From assembly GCA_003117195.1 (NCBI GenBank), contig BDSI01000148.1, positions 124,001-188,000 on the forward strand: 64,000 nt of DNA. The letters are read 5' to 3'. The DNA comes from Eudorina sp. 2006-703-Eu-15. Lineage: Eukaryota; Chlorophyta; Chlorophyceae; Chlamydomonadales; Volvocaceae. A program made the position numbers and the translations under genes. Shown in pieces: positions 22,789 through 33,934 of the stretch. The notes beneath the pieces are model-generated. The model was not told the origin of the DNA and did no database searches. It saw only the letters and a list, made by a program, of their open reading frames with translations. Each line of letters starts with the position of its first letter. The first letter of the stretch is position 1.

Positions 22789-25038
22789 CCGACCCCTGGG
22801 TCTCCGATTTCGATGCTTGCAAAGGACCCAAGGACGGGGGCCAGGGGCCGTGGCCGAAGACGCGGTGCATTCCGGCTGACCGCTCATCGGCTCCGTGTCA
22901 TACGAGGTGGCGAAATGCCCGGTCGGTCGACCTGCCCGCGTTTGTGGGGCGCCAGATAAGGGTGGCCGTCTCCTCCATTGCACGTTCCAAGAAGTCGTAG
23001 TCATCACAGCACGCGAGCATCTCGTCATTGCGAAAATTTATCTGTTTAGTTATCTGTTTTTGCAATCGCGACATGGAAGGCGGAGTTCCAGGAGGGCGTC
23101 TAGCTTTATGACTTTGCAGCCAGCTGACCGAACCGTGAGGTGTGTCCATCAGTGCTCCGATCGCGCGCGGTTGGGCGCACCAAAGGCATGGCGTCGTCAG
23201 GGAGTAGGCGGTACGTACGGCTCGCTTTGGTAATATGTACGACCCGTACGTTTGCACTTGTCGGTTTACGACACGAACTTCTCATAAGGTGGACAGGCAG
23301 TGACTACGCGCGCGTGGTGCGTGGTCGTGAATGGGGCGCTTAAGTATATGGGTAGCCGCTCGATGGCTGAAGCGGCGACGGGACCGACCTCGTCGCCGCC
23401 CACACGTACACCGTCATACACATGCCGGCAGCCCACCCGTTGTGCGGACCAGGAAGGCGTCCGTCAACGCATCGCGCAGTCGGCTGGTCAGCGATCAGAG
23501 ACCCTTCGCATTCTGCGTTCCTTAGAAGCGTTGCCGCCATAGGAGCCTTTGGGCGCTGGAGCGATCCATCTGGGGCTATGTCTTCTGGGGCGTGCGCGCG
23601 TGCGTTCGTGCGTGATCGCTGATGGTGGGTGCAAGGCGTTGTGAACCTGAAACGGCTGGCGTCATGTGTGGACCGATAACCCGATGAATGCCGGTACCGT
23701 ACGGGCCAGTATCCCCAAGGCTGGTAATGGCCTCGAGTGGTAAGCGCGGGTGACTTCTGAGGCAGGTGCCCGGTGGCGTTCTTTCAATCAGGTGAATGGA
23801 CGGCCGGCCCAAAGCGGACCCACTGCGAATCGGCGATGCCTTCCTGCGCACCACGTTCCAGGTGCCGAGCCCAAGGCAACGCTTGCTACCGCAAAATGGC
23901 CTGGTTGCACTTGTTATCGACCTGCGCAGGCGGGCATGGGGGCTTGGACAGCAAGCGCGCTTCCTTTACGCCGCGGTACTCCAGGTATTTTCCAATTTAT
24001 AACATGTCTTTGCGCGATGTTAAACCAGCTTCAGTGGATTGTGCGATAGCCAGTGGGAACGGTACGATGTAGAACGGTGCGCGTCGGCCGTCTCCGGTTC
24101 TGACGATTTCTGTCGCCCGCTGTCGCGACCCTTCGTGCACGGCACGCGAATGCATGCAGGGGAGGCGGGCGATAGCTCGCCTTTATTGCATGAACAAGAG
24201 GCCGTGCCCGCACCTGATAACCAAATACTGATGAAATAAACAGCGAAAGTTCGATCAATTTCTCGGTACAATCGCAAACCAGCGGACGCTGCCGACTTGC
24301 CGGATGCGTGGAAGTGGCTCACGGTAAAATCATTTGATTCGAGAGCTCGATCGGTAATCGTCTCGGTTCGCAGCCCTGCATCGGTATGTCGCAGGACTGT
24401 GTCCCACCGGTCCCACGTCAGTCGCCGGCTGTTAGTAATAGAGTTCTTGTGTTCGTGAAGATAATTGTTATGGCAGCATGTCTGACACATAGTCCCGCTT
24501 TTCCCTCCTGAGCTTCTCGGCGCGTCCGGATTATGTAACTAGCGCTCGTGTTAAAGTGAGTTTGGTTATCTCATATATAAATGGAGTGAGGTATGGCTGT
24601 TGCTCATGCATACCTTCGCTACCTCCTTGCAGTCATTCCCTCCTTTCGTTCCCGACTTAGGCGCATTCGACAATGAAAAACTTAAATATTATAGATACAA
24701 TTACTGAAATGCAGCATCATGATTTCAATGCCGAGTTGGGCCTAAAGGCACGGATGCTACAGACACAGACGGGAAGTACCCGGCAACGAAAAAGACCATC
24801 ACCTGAGACGCAATAAAATTATGAAATTTGAATATATTGAAATAACATGAAAACAATTATGGTGCAACATCTATGATGTCAGTGCATTCGGGCGGAAAAC
24901 GGAAGGAAGCTTCTTCCCTCGGCTTTCCGTACCGTCGTGACCCGCAAATCATTGCATAACTTTCGGTATAAGTACCAGAATTGAAACTGAGTTATTATAT
25001 CTAACTTACTTCAACAGTAGTATTTTCACGCAGCTACA
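22789..25038. other. Intergenic region between the ATP-grasp/SET gene and the pherophorin
   Basis: No supported gene. Base composition shifts from GC-rich (to about 24,500) to AT-rich (24,550-25,038), the latter presumably the pherophorin promoter. A TATA-like CATATATAAATGG lies near 24572, and another AT-rich stretch near 24993. The short open frames on both strands have no recognisable domains or intron-exon pattern. No TGTAA follows the SET gene stop closely; the first I see is near 24534. Confidence 0.5.
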
Positions 25039-28000
25039 ATGAGTCGCTTAATGTTTACGGTCTTTGCAGCCTTGGCGCTTACTTGGTAAGTAGGTTGCGA
25101 TCTAGGTAGTGACAATAGAGGTTTTCAATAAGTAACGCAGCCAGGTAGTCAGGCGAATGCATGCGGGGTAGAGGGTTGGGCTCTACCTCCCCTGAATTGC
25201 GCCCTTTGGCGAGTGGCAACATTACTGGATAACCCGAGAATATCTACAAAAAGATAACCTATTATATTAGGGCGAGCTTGTCGCCTCGCTACATGAGCAA
25301 TGAAGACCTTCCTTCCCACACGCAGGGCGGCGGGCTCTGCCGCGCAGCTGAGGCCTGACGACACAGTCGACCCCGCCGTCGACCTGGCCAGCCTCGTGGG
25401 CACCATCCCCAACTTCCCTTACCGCAACTGCTCTACGGCTCCTGGCGCGTACCAGCTGGTTCCCGGCGTCAAGTCGCTGGGAGGCGGCAAGTACTGCTTC
25501 ACGATCCGTGTCAACGACCCACCAAGCTGCACGGGTGCCTGCTGCGCAGCTGACCTGAAGAAGATCGAGGTACGCAAAGTTGGCTCTTAAAATCCGAACC
25601 ACTTTGTTTGGAATCGCCTTGATAATCGGTTGGGCATTGTGAAGCGAACTACAATGGATCATTGCAAGCGGTACTCTCACGAACCCAACGGGTTGTGGGT
25701 GAATGCCGAGGCCGCACTCTCGCGCCCCTCCCCCACATGTCCACAATGCAAAAGAAGGGAAACCGCATCAATAGGGCGCGAGCTAGGCAGGTACCATATC
25801 CACCTTCCGGAGGGTCACCCTGACTTCCGACCGCGGAGGCAGAATCGAAAGCCTGCAGTGGTATATTGGGGGTAAATGTAGAGCCGCCGCGCACCCGCCC
25901 CCCTGGAGTCCTGGGCTTTTTTGCACGTGGCAATGCACCTTGGGCCCCATTTGGCGCCTTTCTGGCGCCTTCGTTGGAGACAGGCACAACCACCGTCCGT
26001 CCGCAACGTTCCACCTCCGGGTGGAACCCCGGACGCTCCCTCACGACCTCCCGCCTTTAATCGAGGAATTCTGACCTCACGGCGGCAATGTGTGTTTATT
26101 GAGAAGCCCACCCAATGTGTCCCGCTCCACAGTTCGACGTGCAAAACAGCTGCATCGCGCCGGGTGCGGGCGTCAAGGCCACCCTCAACGGCGCCCCCAC
26201 GCCCGTCGGCGCGGCCTTCTACCGTACCGTGTACGGCCCGTCCAACTCTGCCGTACTCCGCCTGTCCTTCCTGGGCCTCGACACCGTGTCCGCCCGCGAC
26301 GCCGAGCTGTGCCTCACCCTGGCGACCAACCGCGGCGGCCAGGGCTGCAACACGCTGGAGAAGCTGTGCGTGTCGCCGCCCGGCACCCCCGCCGGCACCT
26401 GCGTGGCGGCTTTCTACGACACGGCCTGCAAGTGCTGCCCGGTGTCGCAGACCTTCGTCCCGCCACCTCCCTCCCCGCCCCCCTCGCCGCTCCCGCCGTC
26501 GCCGCAGCCGCCGTCGCTTCCCCCCAGCCAGCCACCGATAGTAAACATCAACTGCCCCAGCCAGGTCTGCATCACGGCGCAGCTCCTGCCGCCGATGATT
26601 GACGTACGTCCGTACCGGTACGACAGCGCCGCCTGCGCCGCCATCCAGCAACAGATCGCTGACTCCATGAACGGCCTCCTGTACGACTCCGGCATCCCGA
26701 TGAAGTCGTACTTCGCGCCCGACCCCAGCCAGTGCACGGGCACGGTCGCGGCGGTGTGCGGCGTCTTCAGCAACCCCGCCGACCTGCAGAAGCCGAGCCT
26801 GAAGGACGACGTCCAGGCGCTGGTGCCCCTCTGGATTGATGTCGCCTCCGGCGGCAACATCTGCATGCCCGAGCTGGAGGGCTACGCGGTCCGCGTCACC
26901 ACCAGCAACCACGCGTGCCTGAACATCGACTCGTCGATGCACTGCGACCCGCCGCTGAACCCCTTCCCGAACTGCACGTGAGTACGTGCTCGGTGTCCCG
27001 AGATCCGTCCATCCGCCGCGGGTTTCCGTTTGGGGCTCCCTAGCTCCCTAGCTGTTAGGCACGGAGTTACCATGTACTGGAGAGATGCAGTCGAGAGGAC
27101 TTCTGCTTTGAGTGCGACCCGTATGAGCAAAGGACTGCGGAGCGACCGGCGGCCCGAATGCCCCCTTATTACCGGCCTACTGCCCCCTACACGGCGTACC
27201 TCACTCACTGCCCCCATACGTGCCCGCCTGCCCGCCCGCCCGCCCGCCCGCCCGCAGGTGCAACATCACGCAGGGCACGATCCCCTTCACCGTCTCCCCG
27301 CGCTACTTCCCCGGCAAGTCTGGCCCCTACACGGACGAGTACTGCTTCACCGTCAATGTCCTGTCGCCCGACCAGCTCGTGCCGGTGAGTGCCCTCGCTG
27401 TGTGTCCGTCCGTCCGTCGGTAAGTCCTTCTATTCGTCCGTCTATTCGTCTGTCTGTATTGGCGGATGAGGTTGAATTATGCATTGGCGCGGGAGGGACG
27501 GAAGTTTGCGTGCGGGTGTGTGCACGCATGCTTCCAACCCAAACTCGGGCAGGCAAGTCCGCTCGCCACAACTAACCCGAGCCGCTCCTGCTCCCCTCCG
27601 TCACGCGTCATGTGTGCGTGTGTGTACGAACAGAGCACCTGCGGTGCCGGTGGCGACAAGCTGACCAAGATCGAGTTCTATGCGAGTAGGTTGTCCGTGG
27701 AAACGATCGGAATGCCGGCCTGACCTAGCTGCTTGATATCAGCACGGGCCAGAGTGATTTGTGTACACGCGGCGAGTTGGGACGGAGTGTTGATAGGGAA
27801 TCAGACGTCGCTCTTGTTGCCACCGACGCACCGCCACCACCGCTATTGCGGCCGCGCGCCGTCTTGCTTGCTGTCTGTCCTGGGCTCGTGCGAGTTCTCT
27901 CCACTCACTTGCCTAACCCCGGTCCCGGCCACGCACTTCCATGATTCTTCCCGACAGACCAAAACGTCAGCTCTTGGGTCAGGGCGATCAACCTGTACCC

Positions 28001-28849
28001 GGCCACGGGCCCGGCTGTCAAGCTGTCTCCAAGCTGGGGAGGACAGAACGCATACGCACTGAAGGGTGAGTCCTACACACGGGTTGGGTAGCATGGGGGG
28101 CTTACCTGCTGGATAGCTCAGGGCGGGGCGTGCTGAAGGCCGCCCTGCTCGTTCCGAGGGTGTCAACGGCTCCATGTACGGAAGGACGTAACTCATGTCT
28201 CCCTAATCTCCCCCTGTCGGCACTTGCAGTAACCCCAATCAATTGGAACACCATCCAAGCCAACGGCGGCCTCGTGTGCGTCGAGGTCAAGAAGGGCAGG
28301 ACGATTGCCGACGTCTGCCTGGGCTTTGGCGGCCAGTGGTGAGTGGGAGGGAGGGCTTGTTGGATCTGGACCGCAGGGAGGGGCTGCTGCTGATTCGGGG
28401 CTCTTTGAGAGCACCCGGCAGGACGGAAGCAGCCCAGCTAGCCGGATGGGGTAAACAGATACCGGGACATCCGGACCTGACTTGATGCTCGGCTTGGCAC
28501 TGTTGGAAGCGGTTCCGGAGCATCGGCTGGGCCATCCAGCAGCACTGGCTGCGTGTCGCGAGCAGGGCGGCCATAGTCCGGGTCCCTCACGAAAGGGTCT
28601 ATCTGCCCGCGGGCCTGCTGCTGCAGCAGTCTACTTGGTTAGTTACTTAGTAGTTGTCATTTGATTACATGTGGTGGGGTACGTAGGTGATAAATGTCGC
28701 GCGCGCGTGTTCAACTCATCCCATACCCATCCCATCCACCTTATCTAACCGCTTGACCCCCGTACCTACCTGCTTGCAGCACCACGAGCACCTTCAATGC
28801 GCTCAGGAACTGCTGCCCCACCTTCCGCACCGCGATGGGGAGCCCCTAG
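25039..28849 (+). CDS. Pherophorin (extracellular-matrix glycoprotein), complete
   Basis: Eight exons join in perfect phase: 25039-25085, 25326-25569, 26133-26977, 27258-27384, 27634-27685, 27958-28065, 28230-28338, 28780-28849, for 533 residues. The start encodes a signal peptide (MSRLMFTVFAALALTWAAG) split by intron 1. Two cysteine-rich pherophorin domains (about 25-206 and 233-533) flank a short hydroxyproline-type linker rich in PPSPPP (207-232). Typical family signatures are FPYRNC, YCFTIRV, SCTGACCAADL..IE, CITAQLLPP, CNITQGTIPF, YTDEYCFTVNVL, VCVEVKKG and a final NCCPTFRT. Pherophorins are secreted and cross-linked into the volvocine matrix; some respond to sexual inducer or wounding. 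No membrane anchor is seen. The linker is short compared with many family members. Confidence 0.93.
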
Positions 28850-29041
28850 AGGACGGACGGCGGGCTGCGGCGGGCAGCTAGCTAGCTAGCTAGCTCGCGC
28901 GGCTGCTGCCTATACATCTGGAGCTCGCTAAACTAGACCAGCAGGACGAAGCCGCAATCATGGTGGCGATACCGCAATCAAGCGGCTCTGCCCACCTGGC
29001 GAGCGAGGGGACGAATGCGTTGCTTCTGAGCCTATGCCGTG

Positions 29042-29046
29042 TGTAA
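29042..29046 (+). terminator. TGTAA polyadenylation signal of the pherophorin gene
   Basis: TGTAA lies 193 bases after the TAG stop (28847-28849), a usual 3' UTR length for volvocine genes. Confidence 0.6.
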
Positions 29047-29049
29047 GCA

Positions 29050-30990
29050 GGGCTTGCTGTATGTCCTGACATCTCGAGTGAGCCTGTGTATCGCGCGGCT
29101 ACACTGCGCGTGCTACGCCAAAGTGGCTCAAGAACCGCAATTACATGAACTTCAACAGGCGCGGGCGGGCAGGCCTGGTAGCAGACAGCAGATAACTGCC
29201 GCTGCGGACCTGATGATGACAAGCGCCGGGCGGCACGAAGCAAGGTGATGGTGGCGGTCCATGTGTACGGCCTGGGCAGACGGACGGACGGACGACACGC
29301 TTGGCATACGCCCGCCCCATACTGCTGTGTTGCTGCACGGATGGCTTGATTCCCCGCGGACCCCCGCCCATTAATTCTAGCATGGCTTGTTATAGCATGA
29401 GCAGCATAATACGCAAGCGGGATGCGCGGCATTAATCCACACATTAACCCTACTGTGACCCGGACTTGATTGTCGTTGCCATTCGTAGATTGATTGATGC
29501 GCGGCTTTCCGGTCATGTTTGTTAGGACGGACGGTTGGGCGGTTGTACCTGCCGAGTAGTCCCAGTCGCCGCGCTCCGTTCGTGCGTGATCGATGGGGTC
29601 GCAGGTCGTTGTCAACGGCTCCGCACGCAGGCGTATGTAGGGTGCGGCGGTGCATGATGTGTGCGACATACATTCGTTGATCGCTCGTGGACTGATGATG
29701 AACCGCCGGATGGAGGGCGGCGGGTAGTGTGCGGCGAAGGGGCAGGCAAACATACATGTGGCTGTGTTGATGGCTGGCAGGGCGGATGGAATAATAACGC
29801 AACGCGCTACAATCGGGTGATGAGCTAGCGAGCCAGCGAGCGGAATGCGCGCGTTTGCATTCGCCCCCGTCGTTCGTTACACTTAGGGGCTAGCAGGTAG
29901 GCAGGGTAAGCAACGAACTAGCTAGTCGGCGCCATGTGATTCGTCATCAGGCATGGCGTATAGATGCGGTGGCGTATCCGCATGTAGGCATCGAAGAGAT
30001 GCGGCGATGCTTTAGCACTGTGGGCATATAGCGTTATTTGTATGTGTTAGGCAAGCAAGACGACACGCAGGATTCGTTGCGGGAGTGGTCATCGATTTCC
30101 AGCAATGTGCGTGGAGGGCCTTCTGTCTTTTGCTTGCGCCCAGCCATGTGTTTGCTTTTGAGCTGATTCGCCAACTGGCACTGGCACGCACCGCACTGGT
30201 CCGAGCTGGTTGTCCCAGTGTGGTTCGCTGCTGCTGGCGGCTTTTCGGGCGCCAGCAGAGAAAAACAGTCGTTGTAAGGTGGTCGATCGTCGGTACCATG
30301 CGCACCGCACCGCAGAGTAGTATGTACAGCATGTAAGGCCGATCGATCTGTGTCTCTCGCTCGCTGCTGTATGTGCCTCCCGAAATGTTGAGCGCATTCA
30401 TGATGAAAACACCAGGCTATATATGCTGTATGCGTGGGGCTGTGACAGAGCCAACATCTATCCACGCAGGTGATTCCTGTCGACAACGGCCGGATGGTGC
30501 GCGGTGGCTGGGCGCGCGCACTCCAGATCCCAAGAGCGAGCCCCTTGTCGCATGCATCTGGGCCCGTTGGGACACCCGGTCGGGATAAGGGTCCACCTTG
30601 TAACGGCTACATTAAAAATGCATGAAATATAACGTTCGTCCATTCCCTCATCTTGAAGGTTCAGGGTGATCGTCTTATGTGCCGTGGCCCTGTGCTGTGA
30701 GGCCAGGGTACTTAGCCAAAGCCTGGGGCAGTGGATCGCTGCGTGGTGGCCGTGGCGACTGTGCGCCCTAGGGGCCATCGACGCCCTTGATAGGGTAGGG
30801 AGGGTTTTATTTCCCGACCCGGTGGGGCCGTACGGGCAGGCCCCTGATTGTGGCTCGTGTAGCCCCGCGGTCTTCCAAGACTACGGGCCACCGCCGGAGA
30901 CGTGAGCGAGCCCGCCTTGGCTTGGCTGGGGTGCGTGGTGGTTTGCTAATAGGCGCGCCCTGGCGACTAACTCCCCCTGAGCGGGCTTCG
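29050..30990. other. Intergenic region downstream of the pherophorin
   Basis: No supported gene. Minus-strand frames up to 287 codons (28890-29753) and 150 codons (30034-30486) show no domain, no biased composition and no splice structure, so I leave them out. The region includes one member of the dispersed GGTGGACCC repeat (30556-30604, minus strand). Confidence 0.5.
30556..30604 (-). repeat. Member of the dispersed GGTGGACCC repeat family
   Basis: On the minus strand it reads GTTACAAGGTGGACCC...TCCCGACCGGGTGTCCCAACG, closely matching 2045-2095. Upstream of both cores is an ATTCTTTATA/ATATTTCATG-like AT-rich stretch. Confidence 0.55.
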
Positions 30991-31494
30991 TCCCTGGCTG
31001 GGGTTGGTTCTCAGGAACGGGGTCGGTGCTGTCGGTGGTTCCCTGGCTGGGGTTGGTTCTCAGGAACGGGGTCGGTGCTGTCGGTGGTTCCCTGGCTGGG
31101 GTTGGTTCTCAGGAACGGGGTCGGTGCTGTCGGTGGTTCCCTGGCTGGGGTTGGTTCTCAGGAACGGGGTCGGTGCTGTCGGTGGTTCCCTGGCTGGGGT
31201 TGGTTCTCAGGAACGGGGTCGGTGCTGTCGGTGGTTCCCTGGCTGGGGTTGGTTCTCAGGAACGGGGTCGGTGCTGTCGGTGGTTCCCTGGCTGGGGTTG
31301 GTTCTCAGGAACGGGGTCGGTGCTGTCGGTGGTTCCCTGGCTGGGGTTGGTTCTCAGGAACGGGGTCGGTGCTGTCGGTGGTTCCCTGGCTGGGGTTGGT
31401 TCTCAGGAACGGGGTCGGTGCTGTCGGTGGTTCCCTGGCTGGGGTTGGTTCTCAGGAACGGGGTCGGTGCTGTCGGTGGTTCCCTGGCTGGGGT
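30991..31494 (+). repeat. 49-base minisatellite, about 10 copies
   Basis: About 10.3 nearly perfect copies of a 49-base unit containing CTGGCTGGGGTTGGTTCTCA and GGAACGGGGTCGGTGCTGTC. Because 49 is not a multiple of 3, each forward frame reads through all three phases and yields an apparent 49-residue repeat protein; I regard those frames as artefacts. The array ends about 140 bases before the inverted recombinase fragment. There are no spacers, so it is not a CRISPR array. Confidence 0.95.
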
Positions 31495-31636
31495 ACAGTG
31501 TGGGCAGGGGAGTGTTCGTTTCGGTGCACTTGTGGAGCCTGTCTGGTGAGGAAGCTTTGGCGGTCGATCACCCCTGACCCTCGGGGTCCATTGTAACATC
31601 CGTAATAGTACCGTTGAATACTTCATTGCTGGGCAG

Positions 31637-31908
31637 CTCGGGCCGGAAGGGATCCACAAAATTGCCCAGGCCCAGCTTGCCCACATCATGACCCCGCACA
31701 GCGGTCTGCCAGAGCAACAGCACGCACAGCAGGTCCCGCAGCAGCACCAACCGCTCCAGGGGTGCAGTGGCTGGTCCGAAGAGACCCCACAGGTACCGCT
31801 CCAGCCCCTGATACTTCTCAGGCGTCATGGGGATGGCGGACACTTCTGCGTATCCGATCGCCACCCGCGAGCGCTGATAGGCGATACGGAAGTCCTCCAC
31901 CCACACGG
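31637..31908 (-). pseudogene. Inverted fragment of the tyrosine-recombinase gene
   Basis: About 90 codons on the minus strand (from VWVEDFRIAYQR to DPFRPELPS) match the middle of the recombinase in the array, including the box-I arginine (TAVRGHD). Its variants (DFR, AYQ, PEKYQG) agree with units B and C, not with A. Both ends stop abruptly in the middle of the domain. The bases after its 3' end (ATGAAGTATTCAACGGTA) nearly match the reverse complement of 34368-34386 of unit A, suggesting a rearranged piece of the same element. Confidence 0.85.
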
Positions 31909-32200
31909 TTCCGACTGGTCCGCAAGCTTTGAGCCTTGGGTTCGGAGCAACGGTGAGTAGCGGTGAGTAGTCGAAAGAGCTCGACTATGACATTTTTGTT
32001 ATCTGCATCGCCTCGCGGTCGAGTACAATAATTACTGCTTGCCTCGAGCGTTACCACCGGTTCGTTGTTCTCCTTCGTCATCAGAGTCGGCCCTCTGTTC
32101 TCCTGGGTCAATAGCGATGTTACTCTGATTCGTCTGTCGCTGCAGTGTTCTTGTGTAGAATGAGCGTTACGCTCCGTCTCGCGTGCCCTCTGTTCCGCAG

Positions 32201-33934
32201 GAGGTTTCCGCGGTGCCGGGTTTCGGCGTCGGTCTGGTCGGCGGACTGCTGCGCGCACCCCTCGTGGGAGCATCTGTGGGCGGATCCGCTTCCGTTCCGG
32301 TGAGGGGGGGGGAGCGCTTGTCTTTCCCGGCGGGTGGCACCTTCGGATGGCGGCGATCGATTGCCCGGGAGCTATCCGTCATTGCTGCAGGCTGCTACGC
32401 CTGGCGGAGTCCTCTCCGCAAGCATCGGGATTCCCCCGGTGGCTGGATACGCGGGTACGGGCCTTCCTCCTGCGGTGGGTGGCCACTCCGCTTCCGTGTC
32501 GGGGGAATCATCGCCGGTCGGCTCTGGTTGTAGCTGACGCTTGCTGGTAACCGCAGGGTTCTGCTGCCTTCTCTCTACCTCCGGTTGTTCCTGTGGCCCC
32601 TTTGGTGCCCAGCTTGGCCGGTGTGCCCTTCGCTTCCGTGCGAGTTGGCTCGCCTGTTCAGGTACGGTTGCGTACTGTGATGGTTGCAGGGTCGGCTTGT
32701 TAACGGCTGTTTTCCGCCCGTACAGGTGGTGGCACCCCTGGGGGTTGCCGCTGGGCGTGTAGCCCGGGTAGCCGCGCAGCTCCGTCCGGGCTTACCCGCC
32801 TCGGCCGCCGAGCAGGAGGTGGTGTACCAGCAGGGGCTGGAGGCTGCGAACCGGTGGCTCTTGGGGGCCTTAGCTCCCACTACTGTACAGCGCCAGGACG
32901 CCGCCGCTGTGGAGTTCCTGGGCTGGCTCGCTCGCTGCGGCCGGGGTCGTACGTGGGCGGACTGCACACCCGACGACGTACTGGTGTTCGTGGTGTCCGC
33001 CTGGCTGCCCAATCACCGGGCGCGTGACGGGGGGCCTGTGGGGCCCGCCGCTGTCAAGTCTTTCTTGTCGGGGCTCAGCGGCTTCTTCGGCCGGGCTGGC
33101 CGTGGTGGCCGCTTCGACGCTTCCACCGGACTGGGTAACCCTTGTGACTCCGTGTGGGTGGAGGACGTCCGTGTCGTCTATCAGCGCTCGCGGGTGGCGA
33201 TCGGATACGCAGAAGTGTCCGCCATCCCCATGACGCCTGAGAATTATAAGGGGCTGGTGCGGTACCTGTGGGGTCTCTTCGGACCAGCCACTGCACCCCT
33301 GGAGCGGTTGGTGCTGCTGCGGGACCTGCTGTGCGTGCTGTTGCTCTGGCAGACCGCTGTGCGGGGTCATGACATGGGCAAGCTGGGCCTGGGCGATTTT
33401 GTGGATCCCTTCCGGCCCGAGCTGCCCAGCTCCCAGTTCCCCTTGCCTCCGCCCTGGCAGTGGGGCCCCCCGCTGGCGGGGCCCGTGTTATGCTTCCGCC
33501 AGCGGGGCACCAAGACCTACAAACTGGAGCGGGCACCTCCCGTCTGGCTGTTGCCGAACCCAGTGGAGCCGGCCTTCTGCCTCCCGCGTACGCTGGCGTA
33601 CTACATCTGGTGCTGCAACCAGCCCGACGCTCCCGCAGGAGCGTCGGTCCAAGATCTGCTGTTCCGGCCCCTAACGGCTGACCAGCGGGGCTTCAAGGAC
33701 GTGGCCCTGCAGAGCGCTAGCCTGGCGGCGCGCCTCCGCCTGCATTTGAAGTCCGCCGGGCTTTACGCGGGTGAGACGGTGCACAGCTTCCGCCGCGGCG
33801 CGCTGCAGGCCGCTGAGGCGGCTGGCGAGGGGACCGACAACCTCTTGGGCTTTGGGCAGTTGCGCAGCGTCGCCACGCTGGCCCGCTACCTGGACCGGCA
33901 CCGCCATGAGCGGGACGTGCGGCCCCGCGTCTGA
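32201..33934 (+). CDS. Tyrosine recombinase, unit A (5' exon not found)
   Basis: Three in-phase exons: 32201-32299, 32557-32661, 32726-33934, at least 470 residues; the first coding exon with ATG lies further left and was not identified. The last exon carries the catalytic domain. Box-I arginine is in WQTAVRGHDMGKL, the beta-hairpin lysine in RGTKTYK, box II in HSFRRGALQ (H-x-x-R), and the nucleophile in ATLARYLDRH. This enzyme class cuts and rejoins DNA by a 3'-phosphotyrosine intermediate and would integrate or excise a circular form of the element. The N-terminal part is proline/valine-rich. Compared with B and C it has changes DVRVVYQ and PENYKG near the start of the catalytic domain. All expected catalytic residues are present, so it may be active. 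Confidence 0.85.

Noticed and set aside
28890..30486. Minus-strand frames of 287 and 150 codons downstream of the pherophorin
   Set aside because: No recognisable motif, no biased codon pattern and no intron structure; long chance frames are expected in GC-rich DNA.
30991..31494. Possible CRISPR array
   Set aside because: The repeats are contiguous without unique spacers, and the genome is eukaryotic.
30850..31596. Long open frames (181-248 codons) encoding a 49-residue repeat protein
   Set aside because: They arise only because a 49-base minisatellite reads through all three frames without a stop. No start context, splice structure or flanking domain supports a gene.
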